Notes under the pieces: model-generated
Databases searched by the model: none
Told to the model about the DNA's origin: nothing
Seen by the model: only the letters and a program-made list of their open reading frames with translations
In this document: positions 55,487-64,000 of the stretch, one piece after another
Layout of the letters: the number at the start of each line of letters is the position of its first letter
Position numbering within the stretch: position 1 is the first letter of the stretch
NCBI RefSeq assembly: GCF_001499995.1
Contig: NZ_LQIU01000009.1
Coordinates: forward strand, 1-64,000
DNA length: 64,000 nucleotides
Origin: Mycobacterium sp. IS-1496
GTDB lineage: Bacteria; Actinomycetota; Actinomycetes; Mycobacteriales; Mycobacteriaceae
Reading direction: 5' to 3'
Translations under genes and position numbers: made by a program

Positions 55487-56041
55487 TCAGCCCTGCATGC
55501 GCGCGGCGCGCCTCGCAGGTATCGGGCATGCGTCCTCGGCTTCCGCGACGACCGGTGCGCGGTCGGCCGGGCGGTCCCCGTCGGCGTAGCGGGCACCGGT
55601 CACCGGGGAATCCTCGGCCAACGCCGCGTTCTCCGCATCGGTGAACGCCCGGGCGCGGCTGAGGAACCGCATCCCCTCGGGCGCCTCGAGGCTGAACCCG
55701 CCGCCGCGGCCGGGGACCACGTCGATGACGAGCTGGGTGTGTTTCCAGGTGTCGAACTGGGGGCCGGAGATCCACACCGGCACACCGTCGGCCCCGACGT
55801 CGAGCACGGCGAGCAGCACGTCGCGGTCGCCGACGATGAACTCGCCGTCGGGGTAGCACATCGGCGACGACCCGTCGCAGCAGCCGCCGGACTGATGGAA
55901 CATCAGCGCACCGTGGCGACCCTGCAGTGTGGCGAGCAGGTCGGCGGCGGCGCGGGTGATCAGCGCCCTGGGCGGGCGAACGTGAGCTTGCGCGCGAGAT
56001 CCGGGCGAATCGTCGCGCACAGGCTCACGTTCGGCATCCAT
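55487..56041 (-). CDS. DUF779 protein with palindrome-encoded N-terminus
   Basis: A 184-residue protein. The DUF779 core runs from about residue 30: LMFHQSGGCCDGSSPMCYP, FIVGDRDVLLAVLDVG, QFDTWKHTQLVIDVVPGRGGGFSLE. DUF779 genes regularly neighbour acetaldehyde/aldehyde dehydrogenases, as here. Clustered cysteines (GGCCDGSSPMC) suggest metal or persulfide binding. Residues about 3-22 are encoded by a 57-bp palindrome and look unrelated to the family. GTG codons inside the palindrome (for example at 56020) could be alternative starts. Matches Rv0459. Confidence 0.86.
   Translation of the reverse strand: MDAEREPVRDDSPGSRAQAHVRPPRALITRAAADLLATLQGRHGALMFHQSGGCCDGSSPMCYPDGEFIVGDRDVLLAVLDVGADGVPVWISGPQFDTWKHTQLVIDVVPGRGGGFSLEAPEGMRFLSRARAFTDAENAALAEDSPVTGARYADGDRPADRAPVVAEAEDACPIPARRAARMQG
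55977..56033. repeat. 57-bp palindrome inside the DUF779 coding region
   Basis: Arms 55977-55997 and 56013-56033 (21 bases each) are inverted repeats with two mismatches, separated by 15 bases. The core is CGAACGTGAGC, mirrored as GCTCACGTTCG. The unit encodes the N-terminal region of the protein without breaking its frame. Confidence 0.8.
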
Positions 56042-56136
56042 CAGTGTTGTCGCTTCCTCGCGTCAGCGCTCGTCAGTGTTGTCGCTTCCTCGCGCAAGCG
56101 CTCGTCAGTGTTGTCGCTTCCTCGCGCAAGCGCTCG
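56041..56136. repeat. Three tandem 32-bp repeats between ald and DUF779
   Basis: Units begin at 56041, 56073 and 56105. The first differs from the other two at two adjacent positions, and the last two are identical. On the minus strand each holds GAGGAAG, a possible ribosome site. The array spans exactly from the DUF779 start codon to the aldehyde dehydrogenase stop codon. Confidence 0.85.
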
Positions 56137-57656
<1,520 letters not shown>

Positions 57657-57660
<4 letters not shown>

Positions 57661-58976
57661 GCGTTTCCTCCTTGATGGGATGGGGGTTCGGGTGGTTCGA
57701 GCCGTGCGGCGTGGACGACGGGGGCGGTCGAGGTCGGCAGGAGTCGCATCCTATCGACGGGGTACTGCACGTCGAGACGCACGGAGTGGACGATGCGGTA
57801 CGGCTGCGCGGCGAGCAGCCCGACGAACTGCTTGCGCATTCGTGACACCTCGGCGCGCACCGTCACCACGCGCGAGGCATCTCCGTAGAGATCGAGGGCC
57901 AACTCCGGCGCGGACCGGCCGGCACGCCGAAACGACAGCGCGAGAAGGATTTCCGCGTGCCGAAGACTCAGAGTGCGGCGCCAGCCACCGGCCTCGCCGA
58001 CCATCTCGAGCGCCGGCGCATCGGGGTTGCGCAGATCCAGCGCCAACTGCGCTCCGACCCCGGATGCGGCCTCGGGGTCGTCGGCCAACCGGACCAGCCA
58101 CCCGCCCGGCAGCGGGTCGACATCGCACAGCCCCAGCGCCGGCACCAGCAGCCGTCCGGGTGTGACCCCGCGGGGAAGCGCGATCCGGTTGTGCGGCGGA
58201 AGCGAATCCACCGCCGCGACCCATCCGTCGGGGTCGACTGCGAGGGCGGGGCTGCCGATGCGCGCGAGGATGGGCGCCGCGACCATCCGCAGGCTGTTGA
58301 GGGTGCGGTTGTGCTGTTCGCGCAGATGTGATTCGGCCAGCCGCGCGACCGCGTCGACCAGAGCCACCGTCGTGGGGTGCACGGTCGCCGCGGGACCGGA
58401 CACGTCGACCACACCGATGACGTGGCCCGTCCGCGGATCCTTGATCGGGGCGCCCGCGCAGGTCCACGGGTGATGGCTGCGGGAGTAGTGCTCGGCGGAG
58501 AACACCTGCACCGCACTGTTCGACATCAGCGCGGTGCCGATCCCGTTGGTGCCGACGGCGTTCTCACCCCAGTGCGCGCCCTCGACGAAACCCAGCCGGT
58601 CCGCGGATCCGAGCACCGCGCGCGATCCGGCCCGCCACAGCACCCGCCCGCGCGCATCGGCGACGACGAGGATGTTGTCACCCTCGACGATCAGCGATTC
58701 CAGTCCCCGCGAGAGGTCCTCGAGCACCGACATCAGCCCGGACGCCTGCCGCAACTCCTCGAGGGTGGTGCCCTGCACTTCCGGTTCGGGCAGCGTGTCG
58801 GGGTCGATACCGCGCGCCATCAACCGGTGCCAGGACTCCTCGATGACCTTGCGGGGCCGTGCCGGGGCGCGGTCGCCCGCCATGGTGGCGTCGTAGACCG
58901 CCGACATCAGCCGGGCGTACTGACGTGGATCCTCGCCCGCCGCGACGGCGGGTTCGGGGACGGGCGGACGGGGCAT
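57657..58976 (-). CDS. GAF-domain transcriptional regulator without AAA+ domain
   Basis: A 439-residue protein. Residues about 20-230 form a GAF/sensor region: [18 protein letters not shown] (typical of AcoR/MimR-like regulators), [36 protein letters not shown] and [11 protein letters not shown]. The C-terminal region (about 350-415) looks like a winged helix ([34 protein letters not shown]). The central sigma-54 ATPase domain of classic AcoR proteins is absent. ATG at 58976 (a GTG precedes it). Located between SDR and ALDH, so probably the local regulator. Confidence 0.85.
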
Positions 58977-59019
58977 CACAGCCGATTGTGCTCCCCGTCA
59001 CAACGACGCGGCAACGAGG

Positions 59020-59817
59020 TCACCGGTAGACCATGCCGCCGTCGATGAGGCCGGCCTGTCCGGTCATGTAGTCGGCGCCGGGTCCGGCCAGGTAGGCCAC
59101 GAATCCGGCGACGTCCTGCGGCGTCTCCGGTCGGCCCAGTGCGATGGTCTCGGAGAACTTGGCGAAGGTCTCGCCCTCGGCGGCGCCGGTGAGTTGGGCG
59201 AACCGCTTGTCGATCTCCACCCACATGTCGGTGCCGACCACCCCGGGGCAGTAGGCGTTGACGGTGATGCCGTCGGCGGCGTGCTCCTTGGCGGCGGCCT
59301 GGGTCAGCGCGCGCACCGCGAACTTGGTGGCGCTGTACGGGCCGAGCATCGCGAAACCTTCGTGGCCGGCGATCGACGAGGCATTGATGATCTTGCCGGG
59401 CCGCGAGAGTTCCTTGAATTTCGCGACGGCCGCCTGGATCCCCCAGAGCACGCCGTCGACGTTGATCGCCCAGAGTCGCGCGAGGTCCTGTGGGGTCACC
59501 TCGGCGATGGGGCCGACGAGCGCGATCCCGGCGTTGTTCACCATCACGTCGAAGCCGCCGAGCGCGGAGGCCGCATGGTCGACTGCGGCGAACACCGCGT
59601 CGCGGTCGCTCACGTCGGCCACGAATGTCGTTGCCTTCGAACCGATCCCGGTCACCTCGTCGGCCACCTCGGTCAGTCCGCCCTCGGAGACGTCGACCAG
59701 CGCCACGTCGGCACCCTGCCGGGCGAGTTCGACGGCGATGCCGCGGCCGATGCCGCGGCCGGCGCCGGTGACCAGGGCGACCTTGCCCGCCAGCGGGGCG
59801 GGAATCTGCGTTGCCAT
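59020..59817 (-). CDS. SDR, acetoin/diacetyl reductase-like
   Basis: A 265-residue classical short-chain dehydrogenase. It has VALVTGAGRGIGRGIAVEL, MVNNAGIALVGPIAEV, the catalytic Ser in NASSIAGHEGF with YSATKFAVRALTQ, and ITVNAYCPGVVGTDMW. The closest pattern by eye is the acetoin/butanediol dehydrogenase group, but secondary alcohols in general are possible. First gene of the minus-strand ALDH operon. Its promoter region contains TAGAAC six bases before the ATG and the four-half-site operator. Confidence 0.9.
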   Translation of the reverse strand: MATQIPAPLAGKVALVTGAGRGIGRGIAVELARQGADVALVDVSEGGLTEVADEVTGIGSKATTFVADVSDRDAVFAAVDHAASALGGFDVMVNNAGIALVGPIAEVTPQDLARLWAINVDGVLWGIQAAVAKFKELSRPGKIINASSIAGHEGFAMLGPYSATKFAVRALTQAAAKEHAADGITVNAYCPGVVGTDMWVEIDKRFAQLTGAAEGETFAKFSETIALGRPETPQDVAGFVAYLAGPGADYMTGQAGLIDGGMVYR

Positions 59818-59855
59818 GCCGCAGTTCTATGTGACGGCGACCACACGCCGAAAGA

Positions 59856-59895
59856 GTTGCATCGGGTTGCACGCCGGCGTGCAACGGCGTGCAAC
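59856..59895. promoter_or_regulatory. Four-half-site operator between SDR and monooxygenase genes
   Basis: GTTGCATCGG, GTTGCACGCC, GGCGTGCAAC and GGCGTGCAAC lie end to end with exact 10-bp phasing. The inner pair is a perfect 20-bp palindrome, and the outer sites repeat it in the same head-to-head order. It sits in the 117-bp divergent promoter region. Confidence 0.75.
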
Positions 59896-59934
59896 CCTTG
59901 TGCCGGCACCGGCCCGCGGTGTGCCCTGGGTCAC

Positions 59935-61764
59935 ATGACACAGACTTTGGAACCGACCACCGACGTGACGCCGCAGCAGCGCGTCGACGCCTGGCTCGCC
60001 GACTTCGAGGCCGCCCTGGCGGTGCGTGACATCGAACGGGTGGTCGCGAAGTTCGCGATCGACAGCTTCTGGCGCGACCTCGTCGCGTTCACGTGGAACC
60101 TCAAGACCCTCGAGGGCCGCGACGGCATCGCGGACATGCTGACCGCCCGCCTCGCCGAGACGGATCCCGCACACTTCCGCACTCGCGAGGCGCCCACGGT
60201 CGACGGTGACGTCACCACCGCGTTCATCGAGTTCGAGACCGCCGTCGGCCGCGGTGTCGGGCACCTGCGGTTGCGCGGCGACTCCGCGGGAAATGATGTG
60301 GCCTGGACGCTGCTGACCACCATGCAGGAGATCAAGGGTCACGAAGAGCGCAAAGGTCCGTCGCGGGTGCTCGGCGCGGTGCACGGGTCGGATCCCGATC
60401 CCCGGTCGTGGGCGGAGAAGCGGGCCGCGGAGGACGCGGCGCTGGGGCGGACCGTCCAGCCGTACGCACTAGTGATCGGCGGCGGCCAAGGCGGTATCGC
60501 GCTCGGCGCGCGGTTGCGCCAGCTCGGGGTGCCCGCCATCGTCGTGGACCGCCACGAGCGCCCGGGAGACCAGTGGCGCAAGCGCTACAAGTCGCTGTGT
60601 CTGCACGACCCGGTCTGGTACGACCACCTGCCCTACCTGCCGTTCCCGCCGAACTGGCCGGTGTTCGCGCCGAAAGACAAGATCGGTGACTGGCTCGAGT
60701 TCTACACCCGGGTGATGGAGGTGCCGTACTGGTCGAAGACGACGTGCCTGTCGGCATCCTTCGACGAGGCGTCCGGGACGTGGACGGTCGAGGTCGACCG
60801 CGACGGTGAGCGGCTCACCCTCCGTCCGACGCAGTTGATCCTGGCCACCGGCATGTCCGGTAAGCCGCACGTGCCGACGCTGCCCGGCCAGGATGTGTTC
60901 CGCGGCGAGCAACACCACAGCAGCGCACACCCGGGCCCGGATCGCTATGTCGGCAAGCGGGCCGTGGTGATCGGGTCGAACAACTCCGCCCACGACATCT
61001 GCAAGGCCCTCGTGGAGAACGGTGTCGACACCACGATGGTGCAGCGGTCCTCGACGCACATCGTCAAATCGGATTCCCTGATGGACCTCGGGCTCGGCGA
61101 CCTGTACTCCGAGCGCGCGCTGGCGGCGGGGATGACGACGGAGAAGGCCGACCTCACGTTCGCCTCGCTGCCCTACCGGATCATGCACGAGTTCCAGACG
61201 CCCATCTATGACGCGATCCGCGAGCGGGACAAGGACTTCTACGAGCGGCTGGCCGCCGCGGGCTTCGAATTGGACTGGGGCGACGACGGTTCCGGGCTAT
61301 TCATGAAGTACCTGCGCCGCGGTTCGGGTTACTACATCGACGTCGGGGCGTGCGATCTGGTGGCCGACGGCACGATCAGGCTCGCCCACGGCGAGGTCTC
61401 CCACCTGACGGAGGACTCGGTGGTGCTCGCGGACGGGACAGAGCTGCCTGCCGACGTCGTGGTCTACGCGACGGGCTACGGCTCGATGAACGGCTGGGCC
61501 GCCGACCTGATCGGCCAGGACGTCGCCGACAAGGTGGGCAAGGTGTGGGGGCTGGGCTCGTCGACCACCAAGGACCCCGGGCCGTGGGAAGGCGAACAAC
61601 GCAACATGTGGAAGCCCACGCAGCAGGAGAACCTGTGGTTCCACGGCGGCAACCTGCACCAGTCCCGGCACTACTCGCTGTATCTGGCGCTGCAACTCAA
61701 GGCCCGCCACGAAGGCATCCCGACACCGGTGTACGGACTGCAGGAGGTGCACCACCTGAGCTGA
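59935..61764 (+). CDS. Flavin-dependent monooxygenase with N-terminal NTF2-like domain
   Basis: A 609-residue FAD/NADPH protein. Residues about 15-140 form an NTF2/SnoaL-like domain. The FAD motif ALVIGGGQGGIALGARLRQL is near 178-197, followed by ERPGDQWRKRYKSLCLHDPVWY. The segment FRGEQHHSSAHP resembles the flavin-monooxygenase signature, and the NADPH motif is VVIGSNNSAHDICKAL. Class B flavin monooxygenase by pattern; the Baeyer-Villiger signature with WP is not evident. Divergent from SDR-GAF-ALDH, so probably the same pathway: oxygenation then alcohol/aldehyde oxidation. Confidence 0.87.
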   Translation: MTQTLEPTTDVTPQQRVDAWLADFEAALAVRDIERVVAKFAIDSFWRDLVAFTWNLKTLEGRDGIADMLTARLAETDPAHFRTREAPTVDGDVTTAFIEFETAVGRGVGHLRLRGDSAGNDVAWTLLTTMQEIKGHEERKGPSRVLGAVHGSDPDPRSWAEKRAAEDAALGRTVQPYALVIGGGQGGIALGARLRQLGVPAIVVDRHERPGDQWRKRYKSLCLHDPVWYDHLPYLPFPPNWPVFAPKDKIGDWLEFYTRVMEVPYWSKTTCLSASFDEASGTWTVEVDRDGERLTLRPTQLILATGMSGKPHVPTLPGQDVFRGEQHHSSAHPGPDRYVGKRAVVIGSNNSAHDICKALVENGVDTTMVQRSSTHIVKSDSLMDLGLGDLYSERALAAGMTTEKADLTFASLPYRIMHEFQTPIYDAIRERDKDFYERLAAAGFELDWGDDGSGLFMKYLRRGSGYYIDVGACDLVADGTIRLAHGEVSHLTEDSVVLADGTELPADVVVYATGYGSMNGWAADLIGQDVADKVGKVWGLGSSTTKDPGPWEGEQRNMWKPTQQENLWFHGGNLHQSRHYSLYLALQLKARHEGIPTPVYGLQEVHHLS

Positions 61765-61791
61765 CGGCCGGCGTTCGCGCAGAATGGGGGC

Positions 61792-63780
61792 GTGACTGAC
61801 GACGCGTACCTGTGGCTCGAGGACATCACCGGCGACGACGCCCTGGACTGGGTGCGACGGCACAACGAGCCGACCCTGGCCGACCTCGGTGGTGAGCGCT
61901 TCGAGCAGATGCGCAGCGAGGCGCTCGAGGTGCTCGACACCGACGCCCGCATCCCCTACGTCCGACGGCGCGGGGAGCACCTCTACAACTTCTGGCGCGA
62001 TGCGGCGAACCCGCGGGGCTTGTGGCGGCGCACCACGCTGGAGAGCTACCGCACCGAGGAACCGGCCTGGGAGGTGGTCATCGACGTCGACGAGCTCGCC
62101 CGCGCCGACGACGAGAACTGGGTGTGGGCCGGGGCCGATGTCCTCGAACCCGACCACACGCGCGCGTTGGTCAGCCTCTCGCGCGGCGGTGCGGATGCCG
62201 CGATCGTGCGCGAATTCGACATGGAGGCAATGCAGTTCGTCGCCGACGGGTTCGAGCTTCCCGAGGCCAAGACGGCGATCTCCTGGGAAGACCCCGACAC
62301 CGTGCTGGTGGGCACCGATTTCGGGGACGGTGCGCTGACCGACTCCGGGTATCCGCGACTGGTCAAGCGGTGGCGCCGCGGCACACCGCTGGCCGAGGCC
62401 GAGACGGTCTACAGCGGTGAGCCGACCGACGTCATCGTCACCGCGTCGGTGGACCGGACCCCGGGGTTCGAGCGCACCATGGTGCGCCGCGCTGTCGACT
62501 TCTTCAACGACGAGGTCCACGAGCTGCGCGACGGCGAACTGAGCCGCATCGACGCCCCGACCGACGCGACGGTGTCGGTGCACCGCGAGTGGCTGCTGAT
62601 CGAGTTGCGCAGCGACTGGCGGGACTACCGGGCCGGCTCGCTGCTCGCCGCGAAGTACGACGAATACCGCAGCGGCACAGGGGAACTACAGGTGGTGTTC
62701 GAGCCCGACGAGCACACGTGCCTGCACCACTACGCGTGGACGCGCGACCGACTCGTCGTCGTCACCCTCGCCGACGTGGCGAGCCGCGTCGAGGTGTACA
62801 CCCCGGGCGAGTGGACGTCGCTGCCCGTCCCCGGACTGCCCGACAACACCAACACCGTGATCGTGGCCGCCGACGACCTCGGCGACGAGATCTTCCTGGA
62901 CTCCAGCGGATTCGACACCCCGTCGCGGTTGCTGCACGGCACCGCGGGTGGCGAGCTCGCCGAGATCAAGCGCGCCCCATCGTTCTTCGACGCCGCCGAC
63001 CTCAAGGTCGACCAGCACTTCGCCACGTCGGCCGACGGCACCAAGATCCCGTACTTCGTGGTCGACCACCGGCACAAACAGGCCCCCGGGCCGACGCTGC
63101 TGGGTGGGTATGGCGGCTTCGAGGTGGCGCGGACACCCGGCTATGACGGCGTGCTGGGCCGGCTGTGGTTGTCACGCGGGGGCACCTACGTACTGGCGAA
63201 CATCCGCGGCGGCGGGGAGTACGGACCGACGTGGCACACCCAGGCCATGCGGGAGGGCCGGCACCTCGTCGGTGAGGATTTCGCGGCCGTGGCGGCGGAT
63301 CTCGTGGACCGCGGCATCACCACGGTCGAGCAGCTGGGCGCCCAGGGCGGCAGCAACGGCGGTCTACTCATGGGGATCATGCTCACGCAGTACCCGGAGT
63401 TGTTCGGCGGTCTGGTGTGCAGCGTGCCGCTGCTGGACATGCGCCGGTTCCACCTGCTGCTGGCCGGAGCGTCGTGGGTGGCCGAGTACGGCAACCCCGA
63501 CGACGCGGAAGACTGGGAGTTCATCTCGAAATACTCTCCCTACCAGAATATCTCGGCCGACCGCCGGTATCCGCCGGTGTTGATCACGACGTCGACGCGC
63601 GACGACCGGGTGCACCCCGGGCATGCGCGGAAGATGACCGCGGCACTCGAAGACGCCGGGCAACCGGTGCAGTACTACGAGAACATCGAGGGCGGCCACG
63701 GCGGCGCCGCGGACAACTCGCAGGCGGCGTTCCGCGCGGCGCTGATCTACGAGTTCCTGTGGCGCAAGTTGGGTGGGTAG
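61792..63780 (+). CDS. Prolyl oligopeptidase family serine peptidase
   Basis: A 662-residue S9A-type peptidase. The N-terminal beta-propeller covers about 70-390. The catalytic alpha/beta-hydrolase domain has the nucleophile in GAQGGSNGGLLMG (Ser521), Asp in TSTRDDRVHPGHA (about 604-605) and His in IEGGHGGAADN (His636). No signal peptide, so cytosolic. GTG start 27 bp after the monooxygenase stop, with CAGAAT six bases upstream. Matches Rv0457c. Confidence 0.94.
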   Translation: MTDDAYLWLEDITGDDALDWVRRHNEPTLADLGGERFEQMRSEALEVLDTDARIPYVRRRGEHLYNFWRDAANPRGLWRRTTLESYRTEEPAWEVVIDVDELARADDENWVWAGADVLEPDHTRALVSLSRGGADAAIVREFDMEAMQFVADGFELPEAKTAISWEDPDTVLVGTDFGDGALTDSGYPRLVKRWRRGTPLAEAETVYSGEPTDVIVTASVDRTPGFERTMVRRAVDFFNDEVHELRDGELSRIDAPTDATVSVHREWLLIELRSDWRDYRAGSLLAAKYDEYRSGTGELQVVFEPDEHTCLHHYAWTRDRLVVVTLADVASRVEVYTPGEWTSLPVPGLPDNTNTVIVAADDLGDEIFLDSSGFDTPSRLLHGTAGGELAEIKRAPSFFDAADLKVDQHFATSADGTKIPYFVVDHRHKQAPGPTLLGGYGGFEVARTPGYDGVLGRLWLSRGGTYVLANIRGGGEYGPTWHTQAMREGRHLVGEDFAAVAADLVDRGITTVEQLGAQGGSNGGLLMGIMLTQYPELFGGLVCSVPLLDMRRFHLLLAGASWVAEYGNPDDAEDWEFISKYSPYQNISADRRYPPVLITTSTRDDRVHPGHARKMTAALEDAGQPVQYYENIEGGHGGAADNSQAAFRAALIYEFLWRKLGG

Positions 63781-63805
63781 CGGCGCGGTGTAACGGATGG
63801 CGGGT

Positions 63806-63836
63806 GGCAGTGCACTACAGCGTGTACTGCACCGCC
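63806..63836. promoter_or_regulatory. 31-bp dyad upstream of the DUF417 gene
   Basis: Fourteen-base arms GGCAGTGCACTACA and TGTACTGCACCGCC match at 12 positions across a three-base centre. It lies 17 bp before the DUF417 start, so it probably binds a repressor of that gene. Confidence 0.5.
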
Positions 63837-63853
63837 ATTCGAGAGGAACGATC

Positions 63854-64000
63854 ATGTCGACCTTCACCGCACCCACCACGTTGTCCACCAGGGTCCTGCC
63901 GGTCATCGACCGGTTGGGGACCGCACTCCCCCGCTACGGCCTCGTGGTCGTCATCGCCTGGATCGGGTTGATGAAGTTCACGGCCTTCGAAGCCAACGGC
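63854..64000 (+). CDS. DUF417 membrane protein, N-terminal fragment
   Basis: Open for 49 codons to the window edge. It begins MSTFTAPTTLSTRVLPVIDR and reaches the first membrane helix LVVVIAWIGLMKFTAFEANG, which matches the YkgB/RclC (DUF417) family. AGAGGAA precedes the ATG by a normal distance. Family members respond to reactive chlorine or quinone stress in E. coli. The gene is intact as far as seen. Confidence 0.82.
   Translation, partial: MSTFTAPTTLSTRVLPVIDRLGTALPRYGLVVVIAWIGLMKFTAFEANG

Noticed and set aside
56041..56136. CRISPR-like direct repeats
   Set aside because: Units are directly adjacent with no spacers and no cas genes are nearby; they are a simple tandem repeat.

Overview
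This window comes from a high-GC mycobacterium, most likely a fast-growing Mycolicibacterium-type species. The evidence is the gene content and order. From left to right it carries homologues of the M. tuberculosis H37Rv block running backwards from about Rv0529 (ccsA) to Rv0457c (prolyl oligopeptidase). The block includes mshA, hbhA, senX3-regX3, icl1, ramB and the 33-residue ribosomal protein bS22. Rv numbers are from memory of that genome and are used only as orthology hints. Many genes begin with GTG, a few with TTG, and neighbours often overlap by ATGA or GTGA. I saw no tRNA, rRNA, IS element, prophage or CRISPR array, and no gene-free stretch longer than about 270 bp.

Layout. 1-6105: a tightly coupled minus-strand operon for cytochrome c maturation and 5-aminolevulinate formation (hemL, phosphoglycerate-mutase-like, TlpA-like lipoprotein, ccdA, resB, ccsA). 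6284-8642: an FMN/F420-type oxidase, a small acidic protein, a TetR regulator and a DUF2236 oxygenase. 8696-15737: hemA-hemC-hemD-hemB followed by five small membrane proteins. 15828-25289: redox and envelope housekeeping genes (glutaredoxin-like, SerB, MaoC-like, acyltransferase, epimerase, bS22, BldC-like, ProC, thioesterase, TIM-barrel isomerase, Ppx). 25384-34909: Rv0495c-like, a decayed DUF222/HNH gene, regX3-senX3, gpm1, a YbjN protein, mshA and its ROK neighbour, and an SDR. 34989-46523: an L,D-transpeptidase, murB, two DUF2505 paralogues, a nitrilase-family hydrolase, a DUF2993 protein, deoC, hbhA and its XRE neighbour, a DUF445 protein, and a TetR-PPK2 pair. 46665-54613: a DUF559 protein, fadB2, icl1, a thioesterase, ramB, an AhpD-like protein and lpd. 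55487-64000: a catabolic module (DUF779, aldehyde dehydrogenase, GAF regulator, SDR, divergent flavin monooxygenase), prolyl oligopeptidase and a truncated DUF417 gene.

How the genes work together. Heme synthesis and heme attachment to cytochrome c are encoded side by side. Polyphosphate and phosphate functions recur: SenX3-RegX3 with a PHO-box-like triple repeat, Ppx and PPK2. Acetate and fatty-acid carbon flow is represented by icl1, fadB2 and RamB. The right end looks like an alcohol or ketone oxidation regulon built around a four-half-site operator.

Most notable observation. Several otherwise conserved genes carry short repeat-derived segments in frame. A 63-bp dispersed repeat sits inside ccdA, with a second copy between two other genes. 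A 57-bp palindrome encodes the N-terminus of the DUF779 protein. A 30-bp duplication lies at the start of the YbjN gene. A related 32-bp triplicate fills the aldehyde dehydrogenase-DUF779 junction. A second palindrome family (three copies within 2 kb) flanks the DUF559 and fadB2 genes. Together these suggest small palindromic elements that can land in, and be tolerated by, core genes.
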